The notes: a model not told the origin generated them from the letters alone. A stretch of 64,000 nt of DNA from Myxococcus landrumus (GCF_017301635.1 NZ_CP071091.1:1703001-1767000); one strand, 5' to 3'; positions 15,989 through 25,550 are shown, counted from the first letter of the stretch. Made by a program: numbers and translations.

Positions 15989-16133
15989 CTACGGCGCCAG
16001 CTTCAAGACGAACAAGTCCAGATCGCCCTGCCTCCTGTGCCACCTGCCCTTCGCTCGAGGATTCCCCGACGGCAGGCTCCTCTCCCTGGCAGCCGAGGAG
16101 CGCCAGCGCCCCCGCCAGGAAACCGCCTCGCAT
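15989..16133 (-). pseudogene. Remnant of a lipoprotein gene (start joined to end)
   Basis: From the ATG at 16133 the frame gives a lipoprotein signal, MRGGFLAGALALLGC, then QGEEPAVGESSSEGQVAQEA. Shifting one frame gives GDLDLFVLKLAP and a stop at 15989. That ending is like the closing strand of SBBP/beta-propeller lipoproteins of myxobacteria. The start and end of one such gene therefore seem joined by a large internal deletion, with a frameshift. The unshifted frame runs on to 15915, overlapping the FlgO-like gene. Apart from the hairpin at 15945, nothing else is seen between 15944 and 16369. Confidence 0.4.
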
Positions 16134-16369
16134 CGCATTCCGGCTGCGCAGCGTGTCTGCTCCCTTGCCGCGAACAAGAAGTGCTCGCGCCCCAGCGATA
16201 GCGCTCCCCCTTCCTCCGCCCGGGCGAGGGACGAAACCGCCCCTGCGCGGGATGAGACCTGAATCACGGTTCATGTTTTCGGGCACTTGCGAGTGGGCGA
16301 TTTCTCCACGCGCTGCGTCGAACGCTTTCGGCCTTGCTCCGAGGGGACCAAACCCATTGAATCCCGTGC

Positions 16370-17629
16370 ATGCGATTCCTGCGTGAGCTGCGCTCGGTGC
16401 TCAATCTGACGGTGCTGGTGGCCGGGCTTGGCTACTTCGTCGACCTCTTCGACATCACGTTGTTCGGCGTGGTCCGCGCCTCCTCGCTCCGGGACATCGG
16501 CATCACGCAGCCGGAGGAGGTGCTGTCGAAGGGCATCCTCATCTACAACTGCCAGATGGTGGGGATGATGGTGGGCGGGCTGCTGTGGGGCGTGCTCGCG
16601 GACAAGCGCGGACGGCTGTCGGTGATGTTCGGCTCCATCCTGCTGTACTCGTTCGCCAACCTGGCCAACGCCTTCGCATGGGACGTGACGAGCTACGCGG
16701 TGTTCCGCTTCCTGGGAGGCGTGGGCCTGGCCGGTGAGCTGGGCGCGGCCATCACCCTGGTCGCGGAGTCGCTGCCCAAGGAGAAGCGCGGCCTGGGCAC
16801 CACCGTGGTGGCGACGCTCGGCATGCTGGGAATCGTCGCGGCGGCCTTCGTGGGCCAGCACCTGCACTGGAAGACGGCGTACCTCACCGGCGGCTTCATG
16901 GGCCTGGCCCTGCTGTTCGCGCGGTTCAAGGTCTCCGAGTCGGAGCTCTTCACCAAGAAGACGGACCCGTCCCGCGCCAACCCGCTGCTGTTGCTCCAGG
17001 GGGGCCGCTTCCTCAAGTACGTCTGCTGCATCCTGATTGGCGTGCCCATCTACTTCACCACGGGCATCCTCTTCACCTTCGCCCCGGAGCTGACGGCGGG
17101 CCTCAACGTCCAGGGCACCGTGACGGCCGGCAACGCCATCCTCTACGGCTCCATCGGCCTGACGCTGGGAGACCTCCTCGCGGGCCTGTTCAGCCAGTGG
17201 CTCAAGAGCCGCAAGCGCGCGGTGGCGCTGAACCTGGTGGGCGGCTTCTTGTTGATGCTCGTCTACGGGCTGACCCCGGGGCTCACCAGCACCACCGTCT
17301 ACCTCCTCACCTTCCTCATCGGAATCATGGTGGGCTACTGGGCGGTGCTCGTGACGATGGCGGCCGAGCAGTTCGGCACCAACATCCGAGGCACGGTGGC
17401 GACGACGGTGCCCAACTTCGTCCGAGGCTCCGCCGTCTTCGCCGCCACCGGCTTCGCCTACCTCAAGGGCCACATCTCCGTGCCCGCGGCGGCCATCACG
17501 GTGGGCTCCATCTGCTTCGGCCTCGCGCTGCTCGCGCTGACGCGGCTGGAGGAGACCTTCCACCGGGACCTGGACTACGAGGAGACCGCGCCCGACGCCG
17601 TCGCCGTGGGCTCCTCGCAGCCGTCCTGA
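16370..17629 (+). CDS. Major facilitator superfamily transporter
   Basis: A 419-aa, 12-helix transporter. The MFS motif A appears between helices 2 and 3 (WGVLADKRGRLSVM, about residues 74-87). A charged cytoplasmic loop lies mid-protein (FKVSESELFTKKTDPSRAN). The N-terminal helix holds DLFDITLF, as in sugar/metabolite-proton symporters of the SP/AAHS type. The substrate is unknown. Its stop is 4 bp from the stop of the convergent P450 gene. No strong ribosome-binding site precedes the ATG. Confidence 0.85.
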   Translation: MRFLRELRSVLNLTVLVAGLGYFVDLFDITLFGVVRASSLRDIGITQPEEVLSKGILIYNCQMVGMMVGGLLWGVLADKRGRLSVMFGSILLYSFANLANAFAWDVTSYAVFRFLGGVGLAGELGAAITLVAESLPKEKRGLGTTVVATLGMLGIVAAAFVGQHLHWKTAYLTGGFMGLALLFARFKVSESELFTKKTDPSRANPLLLLQGGRFLKYVCCILIGVPIYFTTGILFTFAPELTAGLNVQGTVTAGNAILYGSIGLTLGDLLAGLFSQWLKSRKRAVALNLVGGFLLMLVYGLTPGLTSTTVYLLTFLIGIMVGYWAVLVTMAAEQFGTNIRGTVATTVPNFVRGSAVFAATGFAYLKGHISVPAAAITVGSICFGLALLALTRLEETFHRDLDYEETAPDAVAVGSSQPS

Positions 17630-17633
17630 GCCA

Positions 17634-19004
17634 TCAGCCCTGGCGGGCGCGCATCCGGACGGGCATGCCATGCTTCGGCACGAACGTCAGGCGCGTCTGC
17701 CACTCCACGGGCGTCTTGCCCAGGTACTCCACGTCGAGTTGCTGGAGCACCGCGGCCAGCGTCTGCACCGTGTCCACCTGGGACATGTGCTGGCCCACGC
17801 AGATGCGGCTCCCCGCGCCGAACGGCACGTAGGCGCACTTGTGCATGCCGGCCAGCCGCTCCGGCAGGAAGCGATCCGGGTCGAACGTCTCCGCGTCCTT
17901 CCAGTGGTCCGGGTGCCGGTGGATGGCGTAGGGGCACAGCAGCAACTGCGTCCCCTTGGGCAGCATCACGCCGCCGACCTCCACCTCGTTCGCCGTCTCG
18001 CGGAGGATGGTCCACGCCGGAGGACAGAGCCGGTTGATCTCCTGCACCACGCGGTTCGTGTACGGCAGCTTCGCCACGTCCTCGTAGCGAGGCGGCGCGC
18101 CCCCCGTCACCCCTTGGACCTCTTCCCGAATGGCCTGTGTGACTTCGGGGTGCTGGGTGCAGGCGTGGATGGCCCACGTGAGTGACGTGGCGATCATCTC
18201 GAAGCTCGCGCCGAAGAGGTTGACGATTTCGTCGCGCACCTCCTTGTCATTCATCGACTCGCCGGAGTCGCGCGCCTTGGCCTCCACGAGCATGGACAGC
18301 AGCGTGATGTCACCGTCCTCGGTGCCCCGTCCCCGCCGCTTCCCGATTCGCTCGTAGATCCACCCGTTGATGAGCTTGACGGACGTGTACACACGCTCGT
18401 GCCGAGGATCCATCCGGGGCACGAGGTTGTAGAGGAGCACCGACATCGGCGAGACGCGCCGGCCGAAGACGTCGATGGCGTCCATGATGCGGTCGAAGTA
18501 GGCGATCTCCGGCTGCTCCTCGAAGCAGGTGCGCCACATCACGCCAAACATCAGGCGCGCGCCTTCGGTGTACATGTCGAAGGACTCGCCCCGGGCGCCC
18601 ATCTGCTTCCAGCGCTCCACGGACTTCGCCAGCTCCTCGCTGAAGATGCCGGACCACAGCCGCACCTTCTCCTTGTGGAACAGCGGCTGGACCATGTGCC
18701 GCTGCCGCTTCCAGTGGTCTCCCCGGCTCACCGTGAGCCCGTTGCCGTTGAAGGGATTCTCGATGAGCGGCTTGGGGAAGGCCTGGGGCTCGTCGATGAG
18801 CACCCGCTTCACGTCCACCGGGTTGCGCAGGAACGCGATGGGGGTCTTGTAGACCCGTATCAAGGACACATCGCCGTAACGGGCGTGGAGCTTGTTGGCC
18901 AGGGCCAACGGCTCATTCAACATCGGAAAGAAGCTTCCCAGCACGGGCAGTCCCCGGGGGCCGGCGAGGCGGCGCCCGGAGGATGAGGAAACTGAGGTGT
19001 CCAT
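17634..19004 (-). CDS. Cytochrome P450 with an atypical I-helix
   Basis: A 456-aa P450 with a Pro-rich hinge (AGPRGLPVLGSF). ExxR is present as E322-I-N-R325, and the haem loop is FGAGSRICVGQ with ligand Cys402. The I-helix reads FGASFEMIATSLTW (264-277): the acid E269 is present, but the usual following Thr is Met270 and the usual Gly is Ser267. That Thr normally helps protonate bound oxygen. The ORF extends to 19124, but the ATG at 19004 gives the normal N-terminus. The substrate is unknown. No dedicated ferredoxin is adjacent. Confidence 0.9.
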   Translation of the reverse strand: MDTSVSSSSGRRLAGPRGLPVLGSFFPMLNEPLALANKLHARYGDVSLIRVYKTPIAFLRNPVDVKRVLIDEPQAFPKPLIENPFNGNGLTVSRGDHWKRQRHMVQPLFHKEKVRLWSGIFSEELAKSVERWKQMGARGESFDMYTEGARLMFGVMWRTCFEEQPEIAYFDRIMDAIDVFGRRVSPMSVLLYNLVPRMDPRHERVYTSVKLINGWIYERIGKRRGRGTEDGDITLLSMLVEAKARDSGESMNDKEVRDEIVNLFGASFEMIATSLTWAIHACTQHPEVTQAIREEVQGVTGGAPPRYEDVAKLPYTNRVVQEINRLCPPAWTILRETANEVEVGGVMLPKGTQLLLCPYAIHRHPDHWKDAETFDPDRFLPERLAGMHKCAYVPFGAGSRICVGQHMSQVDTVQTLAAVLQQLDVEYLGKTPVEWQTRLTFVPKHGMPVRMRARQG

Positions 19005-19127
19005 GACCCCGATTTGCTCGTTTCGCCCTCGCGCCGTCAAGATTGCCTCGCACTGACCTGAATCCGACGTCCGGCCCCGCTCCCGTTGCGCTCGAAGGCA
19101 CCAGCGCCCTATCCCCCGTTCCAAGCC

Positions 19128-22100
19128 ATGGCTCAGACCTCCCTACGCCCTATTCAGAAAGTGCTGTGCGCCAACCGCGGTGAGATTGCCATCCGCGTGT
19201 TTCGCGCGTGCAACGAGCTGGGTATTCGAACCGTTGCCATCTACAGCGATGAGGACCGCACCCACGAGCACCGCCACAAGGCGGACGAAGCCTACCGCGT
19301 GGGTCACGGCAAACGCCCCGTGGAGGCCTATCTGGGCATCGAGGAGATCCTCGACGTGGCCGTGCGCGCGGGGGTGGATGCCATCCACCCGGGCTACGGC
19401 TTCCTCTCGGAGAACGCCCTCTTCGCCGAGGCCTGTGAGCGCCGAGGCATCCGCTTCATCGGCCCCAGCTCCGCGGTGGTGCGGACCATGGGCGACAAGG
19501 TCGCGGCCAAGCAACTGGCGAAGCAGGTCGGCGTGCCCACCGTGCCGGGCACCACGCTGGAGGGGGACGACACCCGCGTGCTGGCCCAGGCCCGGGAGTT
19601 CTTCGCCGAGCACGGCGGCCCCGTGCTCGTGAAGGCGGCCCACGGCGGCGGCGGGCGCGGCATGCGGGTGGTGCGCGAGGAGAAGGACCTGGAGGCGGCG
19701 CTGGCCTCGGCGCGCTCGGAGGCCCAGAGCGCCTTCGGTTCATCGGCGGTGTTCCTGGAGAAGTTCCTGGAGAAGGTGCGCCACATCGAGGTCCAGCTCC
19801 TGGGCGACCTGCACGGGAACCTGGTCCACCTGCACGAGCGCGACTGCTCCGTGCAGCGCCGGCACCAGAAGGTCATCGAGATTGCCCCCGCGCCCAACCT
19901 GTCCGCCGCGCTCAAGCATGCCATCTGCGACGCCGCCGTGAGGCTGGCGCGGGAGGCGGGCTACAGCAGCGCCGGCACGGCGGAGTTCCTGGTCTCCGAC
20001 GACCACTTCTATTTCATCGAGTGCAACGCGCGCCTCCAGGTGGAGCACACCGTCACGGAGCAGGTCACCGGCGTGGACCTGGTGCAGAGCCAGATTCGCA
20101 TCGCGGAGGGCTATGCGCTGAGCTCGCCCGAGGTGGGCATTCCCTCGCAGGACGCCCTCCAGCCTCGCGGCTACGCGGTGCAGTTGCGCGTCACCACGGA
20201 GGACCCGTCCAACAACTTCATGCCGGACGCGGGCATCATCACCGCGTGGCGCGCGGCCACGGGCTTCGGCATCCGGCTGGATGGCTCGAACGGCTACACG
20301 AACGCGCACATCTCGCCGTACTACGACTCCATGCTGGTGAAGGTCATCGCCTACGCCCCGACCTTCCAGGGCGCGGTGATGAAGGGACAGCGCGCGCTGC
20401 GCGAGTTCCGCATCCGAGGCGTGAAGACCAACCTCCCCTTCCTGGAGAACGTGCTGCGGCACCCCGCGTTCCAGAAGGGTGAGACGTACACGCGCTTCAT
20501 CGATGAGACGCCGGAGCTGTTCCACCTGGCGCCCCGGAGAGACCGGGCCAGCAAGCTGCTCACCTACCTGGCCGAGGTCATCGTCAACGGCCACCCCACC
20601 ATCAAGAAGCACCAGCGGCTCAAGCCGAACCAGTTCCTGGAGCCCCGCCTCCCGGTGGCGCCTCCGGGCGCCCCTCCCCGAGGCACCGCGCAGATCCTCG
20701 CGGAGAAGGGCCCTCGGGGCCTGGCCGAGTGGGTGCTGGCGCAGAAGCGCGTGCTGCTGACGGACACGACGATGCGGGACGCGCACCAGTCGCTGCTCGC
20801 CACGCGCATGCGCACGCGGGACGTGCTGCGGGTGGCGCCGGCCACCGCGCACCTGGCGTCGGACCTGTTCAGCCTGGAGAGCTGGGGCGGCGCCACGTTC
20901 GACACCGCGTACCGCTTCCTCAACGAGGACCCGTGGGCCCGCCTGCGCGCGCTCAAGGCCGCGGCGCCCAACCTGCTGCTCCAGATGCTCCTGCGCGGCG
21001 CCAACGCCGTGGGCTACACGAGCTATCCGAACAACGTCGTGGAGGCGTTCATCGACGAGGCGGCCGAGGCGGGCGTGGATGTCTTCCGCATCTTCGACAG
21101 CCTCAACGACCTGGGCAGCATGGAGGTCTCCATCAACCGCGTCCTCAAGACGGGCAAGGTGGCGGAGGTGGCCATCTGCTACACGGGCGACGTCGCGAAC
21201 CCCAAGCGCAAGAAGTACACGCTGGACTACTACGCGGACCTGGCGAAGCGCATCGAGGACTCGGGCGCGCACTTCCTCTGCATCAAGGACATGGCGGGCC
21301 TCCTGCGCCCCCGCGCCGCGGCCACGCTGATGGACCGGCTGCGCGAAGTCACGCGGCTGCCCATCCACCTGCACATGCATGACACCGCGGGCAATGGCAT
21401 CGCCAGCTACCTGGAGGCCATCGAGCACGGGGTGCACATCGTCGACGTGGCCCTGGGCAGCATGGCGGGCCTCACGAGCCAGCCGAGCCTCAATGCCCTG
21501 GTGAGCGCGCTGCGAGGACACCCACGCGAGACGGGGCTCGCCAACGCGCGGCTTCAGCCGCTCGCCAACTACTGGGAGGACGTGCGCGAGTACTACGCTC
21601 CCTTCGAGAGCGGACTCAAGAGCACGACGAGCGAGGTCTACTACCACGAGATTCCCGGAGGCCAGTACTCCAACCTCCGTCCCCAGGTCGCGGAGATGGG
21701 GCTGCTCAACCGGTGGAACGACGTGAAGGACGCCTTCGCGCTCGTCAACGTGCTGGTGGGCGACATCCCGAAGGTGACGCCGTCGTCGAAGATGGTGGGC
21801 GACTTCGCCATCTTCCTCCTGAAGAACGACCTGATGGTCCGCGCGGCCACGCTCGCGGAGGCCGCGACGCTCACGCACGCGAAGCTCATCGCGGAGGCGC
21901 CGCGCCTGGACTTCCCCTCCAGCGTGGTGGGCTACTTCCGGGGGGAGCTCGGCCAACCGCCGAACGGCTTCCCGGAGGACCTGCGCACGGCGGTGCTCAA
22001 GGGGCTGCCACGCGTCGAGGGCCGACCCTCGGCGAGCCTCCCTCCGCTGGACCTGGAGGCCCTGCGCGCCGAGCTGACGAAGAAGACGGGACAGCCCATC

Positions 22101-22631
22101 TCCCGCGTGGATGCCATCTCCAGCGCGCTCTACCCCCGCGTCATGGCGGGCTACCTGGACGACGCGGCCCGGTTCGAGGATGTCTCCATCCTCGACACGC
22201 CCAACTACTTCTACGGCATGGAGGTGGGCCAGGAGATCTGGGTCGACCTGGAGCCGGGCAAGACGCTGGTCATCAGCCTGTCCGCCGTCGGCGAGCCGGA
22301 TGAGGACGGCCTGCGCACCGTCTACTTCGCGCTGAACGGACACAACCGCACGGTGCAGGTCAGGGACCGCAGCCGCGCGGCCCGTGTGGAGGCTCGGCGC
22401 CAGGCGGACCGCTCCAATCCCAACCATGTCGCCGCGAGCATGCCGGGCACCGTCATCGCCCTCCACGTCAAGTCCGGGGCGGCCGTGGAAGCGGGCGCGC
22501 CGCTCGTCACGCTGGAGGCGATGAAGATGGAGACGGTGGTGCGTGCGCCCCGCGCGGGCACCATCGCGGAGGTGGCCACCACGCTGAAGGCCTCCGTCCA
22601 GGGCGGAGACCTGCTCGCCGTGCTGCAATAG
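19128..22631 (+). CDS. pyc: Pyruvate carboxylase
   Basis: An 1167-aa single-chain, biotin-dependent enzyme that makes oxaloacetate from pyruvate, bicarbonate and ATP to refill the TCA cycle. The biotin carboxylase domain is about residues 1-460 (CANRGEIAIRVFRACNELG, HPGYGFLSEN, AHGGGGRGMRVV). The carboxyltransferase domain is about 540-810 (DTTMRDAHQSLLATRMRT; metal-site HLHMHDTAGNG). A PYC-specific allosteric region follows, and the C-terminal biotinyl domain carries EAMKMET with the biotin-accepting Lys. Length and domain order are normal for alpha4 pyruvate carboxylases. The ATG at 19128 starts at the conserved N-terminus. It is divergent from the P450 gene. Confidence 0.97.
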   Translation: MAQTSLRPIQKVLCANRGEIAIRVFRACNELGIRTVAIYSDEDRTHEHRHKADEAYRVGHGKRPVEAYLGIEEILDVAVRAGVDAIHPGYGFLSENALFAEACERRGIRFIGPSSAVVRTMGDKVAAKQLAKQVGVPTVPGTTLEGDDTRVLAQAREFFAEHGGPVLVKAAHGGGGRGMRVVREEKDLEAALASARSEAQSAFGSSAVFLEKFLEKVRHIEVQLLGDLHGNLVHLHERDCSVQRRHQKVIEIAPAPNLSAALKHAICDAAVRLAREAGYSSAGTAEFLVSDDHFYFIECNARLQVEHTVTEQVTGVDLVQSQIRIAEGYALSSPEVGIPSQDALQPRGYAVQLRVTTEDPSNNFMPDAGIITAWRAATGFGIRLDGSNGYTNAHISPYYDSMLVKVIAYAPTFQGAVMKGQRALREFRIRGVKTNLPFLENVLRHPAFQKGETYTRFIDETPELFHLAPRRDRASKLLTYLAEVIVNGHPTIKKHQRLKPNQFLEPRLPVAPPGAPPRGTAQILAEKGPRGLAEWVLAQKRVLLTDTTMRDAHQSLLATRMRTRDVLRVAPATAHLASDLFSLESWGGATFDTAYRFLNEDPWARLRALKAAAPNLLLQMLLRGANAVGYTSYPNNVVEAFIDEAAEAGVDVFRIFDSLNDLGSMEVSINRVLKTGKVAEVAICYTGDVANPKRKKYTLDYYADLAKRIEDSGAHFLCIKDMAGLLRPRAAATLMDRLREVTRLPIHLHMHDTAGNGIASYLEAIEHGVHIVDVALGSMAGLTSQPSLNALVSALRGHPRETGLANARLQPLANYWEDVREYYAPFESGLKSTTSEVYYHEIPGGQYSNLRPQVAEMGLLNRWNDVKDAFALVNVLVGDIPKVTPSSKMVGDFAIFLLKNDLMVRAATLAEAATLTHAKLIAEAPRLDFPSSVVGYFRGELGQPPNGFPEDLRTAVLKGLPRVEGRPSASLPPLDLEALRAELTKKTGQPISRVDAISSALYPRVMAGYLDDAARFEDVSILDTPNYFYGMEVGQEIWVDLEPGKTLVISLSAVGEPDEDGLRTVYFALNGHNRTVQVRDRSRAARVEARRQADRSNPNHVAASMPGTVIALHVKSGAAVEAGAPLVTLEAMKMETVVRAPRAGTIAEVATTLKASVQGGDLLAVLQ

Positions 22632-22666
22632 CGTGCGGAAGATGCGTGGGGTCGGACGTTGAGTGC

Positions 22667-22694
22667 GGGCGCGGCCTTTGACATGGTCGCGCCC
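22667..22694 (+). terminator. Hairpin between pyc and the peptidase start
   Basis: GGGCGCG (22667-22673) pairs with CGCGCCC (22688-22694), with inner CC/GG reinforcing the stem. It could terminate pyc transcripts. It also ends only 1 base before the ATG of the next gene, covering the place where a ribosome-binding site should be. Confidence 0.4.
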
Positions 22695-22695
22695 C

Positions 22696-25497
22696 ATGAA
22701 GCGAGTCCTCCTCTCCGTCCTGGCGCTGACCTCGTGCGCCACCCCCACGCTCTCGCCGGCAGACACGGGAGCGGCATCCACGTCGCCGCAGGTCCCCGCG
22801 CTCCCGGAGGAAGTCCGGCTGGCGGACCTGCGGCAGATGACCTTCGGCGGAGAGAACGCCGAGGCCTACTGGTCCTTCGACGGCAAGCAGCTCTCCCTCC
22901 AGGCCCGCCATGAAGGCATGGGGTGTGATCGCATCTACCGCATGGCGGTGGACCCCGTCAGTGGCGCCCCCGCCAAGGTGGAGCCCGTCTCCTCCGGCAA
23001 GGGCGCCACGACGTGCGCGCACTTCCTGCCGGGCGACCAGGAGGTCATCTACGCGTCCACGCACCTGGGCGGCCCCGAGTGCCCGCCCAAGCCCGACCAC
23101 TCCATGGGCTACGTCTGGGCGCTCTACGACAGCTACGACATCTTCAAGTCCAACGCGGATGGCACGGGTGTGCAGCGGCTGACGGACTCGCCGGGCTACG
23201 ACGCGGAAGGCACCGTGTGCGCGAAGGACGGCTCCATCCTCTTCACGTCCGTCCGGGACGGGGACCTGGAGCTGTACCGGATGGACCGCGATGGGAAGAA
23301 CGTGAAGCGGCTCACGCACTCGCCTGGGTATGACGGCGGCGCGTTCTTCAACGCGGACTGCTCGAAGATTGTCTGGCGTGCGTCGCGTCCGCAGCCGGGC
23401 AAGGCACTCGACGACTATCAGGGCCTGCTCAAGCGAGGGCTCGTGCGGCCCACGAAGCTGGAGCTGTATGTCGCCAACGCGGACGGCTCCGAGGCCCGGC
23501 AGATCACCTGGCTGAATGGCGCCGCCTTCGCGCCGTTCTTCCACCCCCAGGGCAAGCGCATCCTCTTCTCGTCGAACCATGGCGACCCCAAGGGCCGTGA
23601 GTTCGACATCTGGGCGGTGGACATCGACGGTTCCAGCCTGGAGCGCATCACCCACGCGCCGGGCTTCGATGGCTTCCCGATGTTCTCGCCGGACGGCAAG
23701 TGGCTGGCGTTCTCGAGCAACCGCGCCACGGCCCAGGGCAAGAGCGACACGAACCTGTTCATCGCGCGCTGGGTGGAGGACGCGAAGCCTGGCATCACCG
23801 CGGGCGCCGCGGAGCGCATCCGGGAGGACGTCACGTTCCTCGCGGACCCGGTTCGCGAGGGCCGGGGCATCGGCACGGAGGGACTGGAGGCCTCGGGCGC
23901 GTTCGTGGAGGCGCGGTTCAAGGATCTGGGGCTGAAGCCCGCGGGGGACGCGGGGGCCTATCGGCAGACGTTCCCGGTGACGACGGCGGTGCGGCCGGTG
24001 GCGGGGACGCAGGTGCGCATTGGAAAGACGGTGCTCGCGGGCGACGCCTTCACGGCGCTGGGGTTCTCCAGCCAGGGGCAGGCCCAGGGGCAGCTGGTCT
24101 TCGCGAACTACGGCATCTCCGAGCCGTCGCTCAAGGTGGACGACTACGCGAAGCTCAAGGTGAAGGGGAAGGTCGTGGTCGTGCGCCGCTTCGTTCCGGA
24201 CAGCGCGGAGTTCGGGGACACGGACAAGCAGCGGCGCTTTGGAGACCTCCGGTACAAGGCGTGGCAGGCCGCGCAGCGCGGCGCGAAGGCGCTCATCGTG
24301 GTGGACTGGCCGCAGGCGCCCACGCCCGCGCCCAAGGAGTGGCAGATGCCTCCCGAGGCCACCCTGCCCTCGCTGTCACCCGAAGGTCCCGGGGACGCGG
24401 GCATCCCGGTGGTGGTGGTGAAGCGCGCGGCCATGGAGCCCGTGATGGCGGCGCTCGTCGCGGGCAAGCGCGCCGACGCGCAGGTCGACGTGAAGCTCGA
24501 GACCGAGCAGCGCCCCGCGTTCAACGTCGCGGCGGTGCTGGAGGCCGGTGAGGGCAAGCTGCCGGGCACCGTGGTGGTGGGCGCGCACTACGACCACCTG
24601 GGCTTCGGTGGACGGTCTTCGCTGACGCCGGACCGGCACGAGCCGCATGTCGGAGCCGATGACAACGCCTCGGGTGTGGCGGCGATGCTGGAGATTGCGC
24701 GCGCGCTGAAGGAGCGTCAGGGCGAGCTGAAGCGCGATGTGCTCTTCGTGGCCTTCTCGGGTGAAGAGACGGGCCTGCTGGGGTCCACGCACTTCACGCG
24801 TCAGCGGGGCGATGCCGCGATGAAGCAGGTCACCGCGATGCTGAACCTGGACATGGTGGGCCGGCTGCGCGCGAGCGGACTCTCCGTGCTGGGCGCGGAG
24901 TCCGCTGGCGAGTGGGGGCCGCTGCTCGCCCGTGCGTGTGGTGAGGCGCGCGTCACGTGCAACCCGAGCGGAGATGGCTATGGCCCGAGCGACCATTCGC
25001 CGTTCTACGCGGCGGGCGTGCCGGTGCTGCACTTCTTCACGGGGACGCACTCCGACTACCACAAGCCCACGGACACGGTGGCGCAGCTCAACGCGGTGGG
25101 GACGGCGCAGGTGGCGCGAGTCGTCTCGGCCGTGACGCTGGGGCTGGATGGAGCGACGACGCTGACGTACCGCAAGGTCCCCTCCCCTGCACCGCGCGGG
25201 GACATGCGCAGCTTCAACGCGTCGCTGGGCACGGTGCCGGACTACGCGGGCCTGCCCGCGGGACAGAAGGGCATGCTCCTGGCGGGTGTGCGCGCGGGCG
25301 GCGCGGCGGACAAGGCCGGCATGCTGCGAGGAGACATCCTCGTGCGACTCGGCAAGCACGCCATCGGCGGCGTCGAGGACCTGATGTTCGTGCTCAATGC
25401 ATCCAAGCCCGGCGAGACGGTTCAGGCGACCGTGCTGCGCGACGGCAAGGAAGTGCCGCTCGAGGTGACGTTCCAGGAGAGCAAGCGCCCTCGCTGA
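22696..25497 (+). CDS. Lipoprotein: TolB-like propeller + M28 metallopeptidase + PDZ
   Basis: A 933-aa lipoprotein; signal MKRVLLSVLALTSC with lipobox Cys14. Residues about 40-370 hold PD40/WD40-like (TolB-type) blades such as YDGGAFFNADCSKIVWRAS and FDGFPMFSPDGKWLAFSS. Then comes a PA-like insert and an M28 aminopeptidase with complete zinc ligands: HYDHLGFGG, GADDNASGVAA, FSGEETGLLGS, NLDMVGR and HSDYHKPTD. The last about 100 residues are a PDZ domain (RAGGAADKAGMLRGDILVRLG). It should be anchored in the envelope and cleave peptides from the N-terminus. No ribosome-binding site is visible, since a hairpin ends 1 base before the ATG. Confidence 0.88.
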   Translation: MKRVLLSVLALTSCATPTLSPADTGAASTSPQVPALPEEVRLADLRQMTFGGENAEAYWSFDGKQLSLQARHEGMGCDRIYRMAVDPVSGAPAKVEPVSSGKGATTCAHFLPGDQEVIYASTHLGGPECPPKPDHSMGYVWALYDSYDIFKSNADGTGVQRLTDSPGYDAEGTVCAKDGSILFTSVRDGDLELYRMDRDGKNVKRLTHSPGYDGGAFFNADCSKIVWRASRPQPGKALDDYQGLLKRGLVRPTKLELYVANADGSEARQITWLNGAAFAPFFHPQGKRILFSSNHGDPKGREFDIWAVDIDGSSLERITHAPGFDGFPMFSPDGKWLAFSSNRATAQGKSDTNLFIARWVEDAKPGITAGAAERIREDVTFLADPVREGRGIGTEGLEASGAFVEARFKDLGLKPAGDAGAYRQTFPVTTAVRPVAGTQVRIGKTVLAGDAFTALGFSSQGQAQGQLVFANYGISEPSLKVDDYAKLKVKGKVVVVRRFVPDSAEFGDTDKQRRFGDLRYKAWQAAQRGAKALIVVDWPQAPTPAPKEWQMPPEATLPSLSPEGPGDAGIPVVVVKRAAMEPVMAALVAGKRADAQVDVKLETEQRPAFNVAAVLEAGEGKLPGTVVVGAHYDHLGFGGRSSLTPDRHEPHVGADDNASGVAAMLEIARALKERQGELKRDVLFVAFSGEETGLLGSTHFTRQRGDAAMKQVTAMLNLDMVGRLRASGLSVLGAESAGEWGPLLARACGEARVTCNPSGDGYGPSDHSPFYAAGVPVLHFFTGTHSDYHKPTDTVAQLNAVGTAQVARVVSAVTLGLDGATTLTYRKVPSPAPRGDMRSFNASLGTVPDYAGLPAGQKGMLLAGVRAGGAADKAGMLRGDILVRLGKHAIGGVEDLMFVLNASKPGETVQATVLRDGKEVPLEVTFQESKRPR

Positions 25498-25534
25498 AGC
25501 GTCGCCAGCGCCTGCTCAGACAGACACGGAGGCT

Positions 25535-25550
25535 CGCACGGCGGCGTGCG
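25535..25550 (+). terminator. Short hairpin after the M28 peptidase gene
   Basis: CGCACG (25535-25540) and CGTGCG (25545-25550) enclose GCGG. The perfect 6-bp GC-rich stem lies about 40 bp after the stop. No T-run follows. Confidence 0.35.

Noticed and set aside
17634..22631. Biosynthetic gene cluster around the P450 and pyc
   Set aside because: No NRPS, PKS, terpene or RiPP core gene is present. Pyruvate carboxylase is central metabolism and the 2OG oxygenase is 6 kb away.
19740..22781. Long minus-strand open frame (1013 codons) across pyruvate carboxylase
   Set aside because: It is the complement of a strongly coding gene; its product is rich in Arg, Gln, His and Val and shows no known domain. 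High-GC coding produces such open antisense frames.
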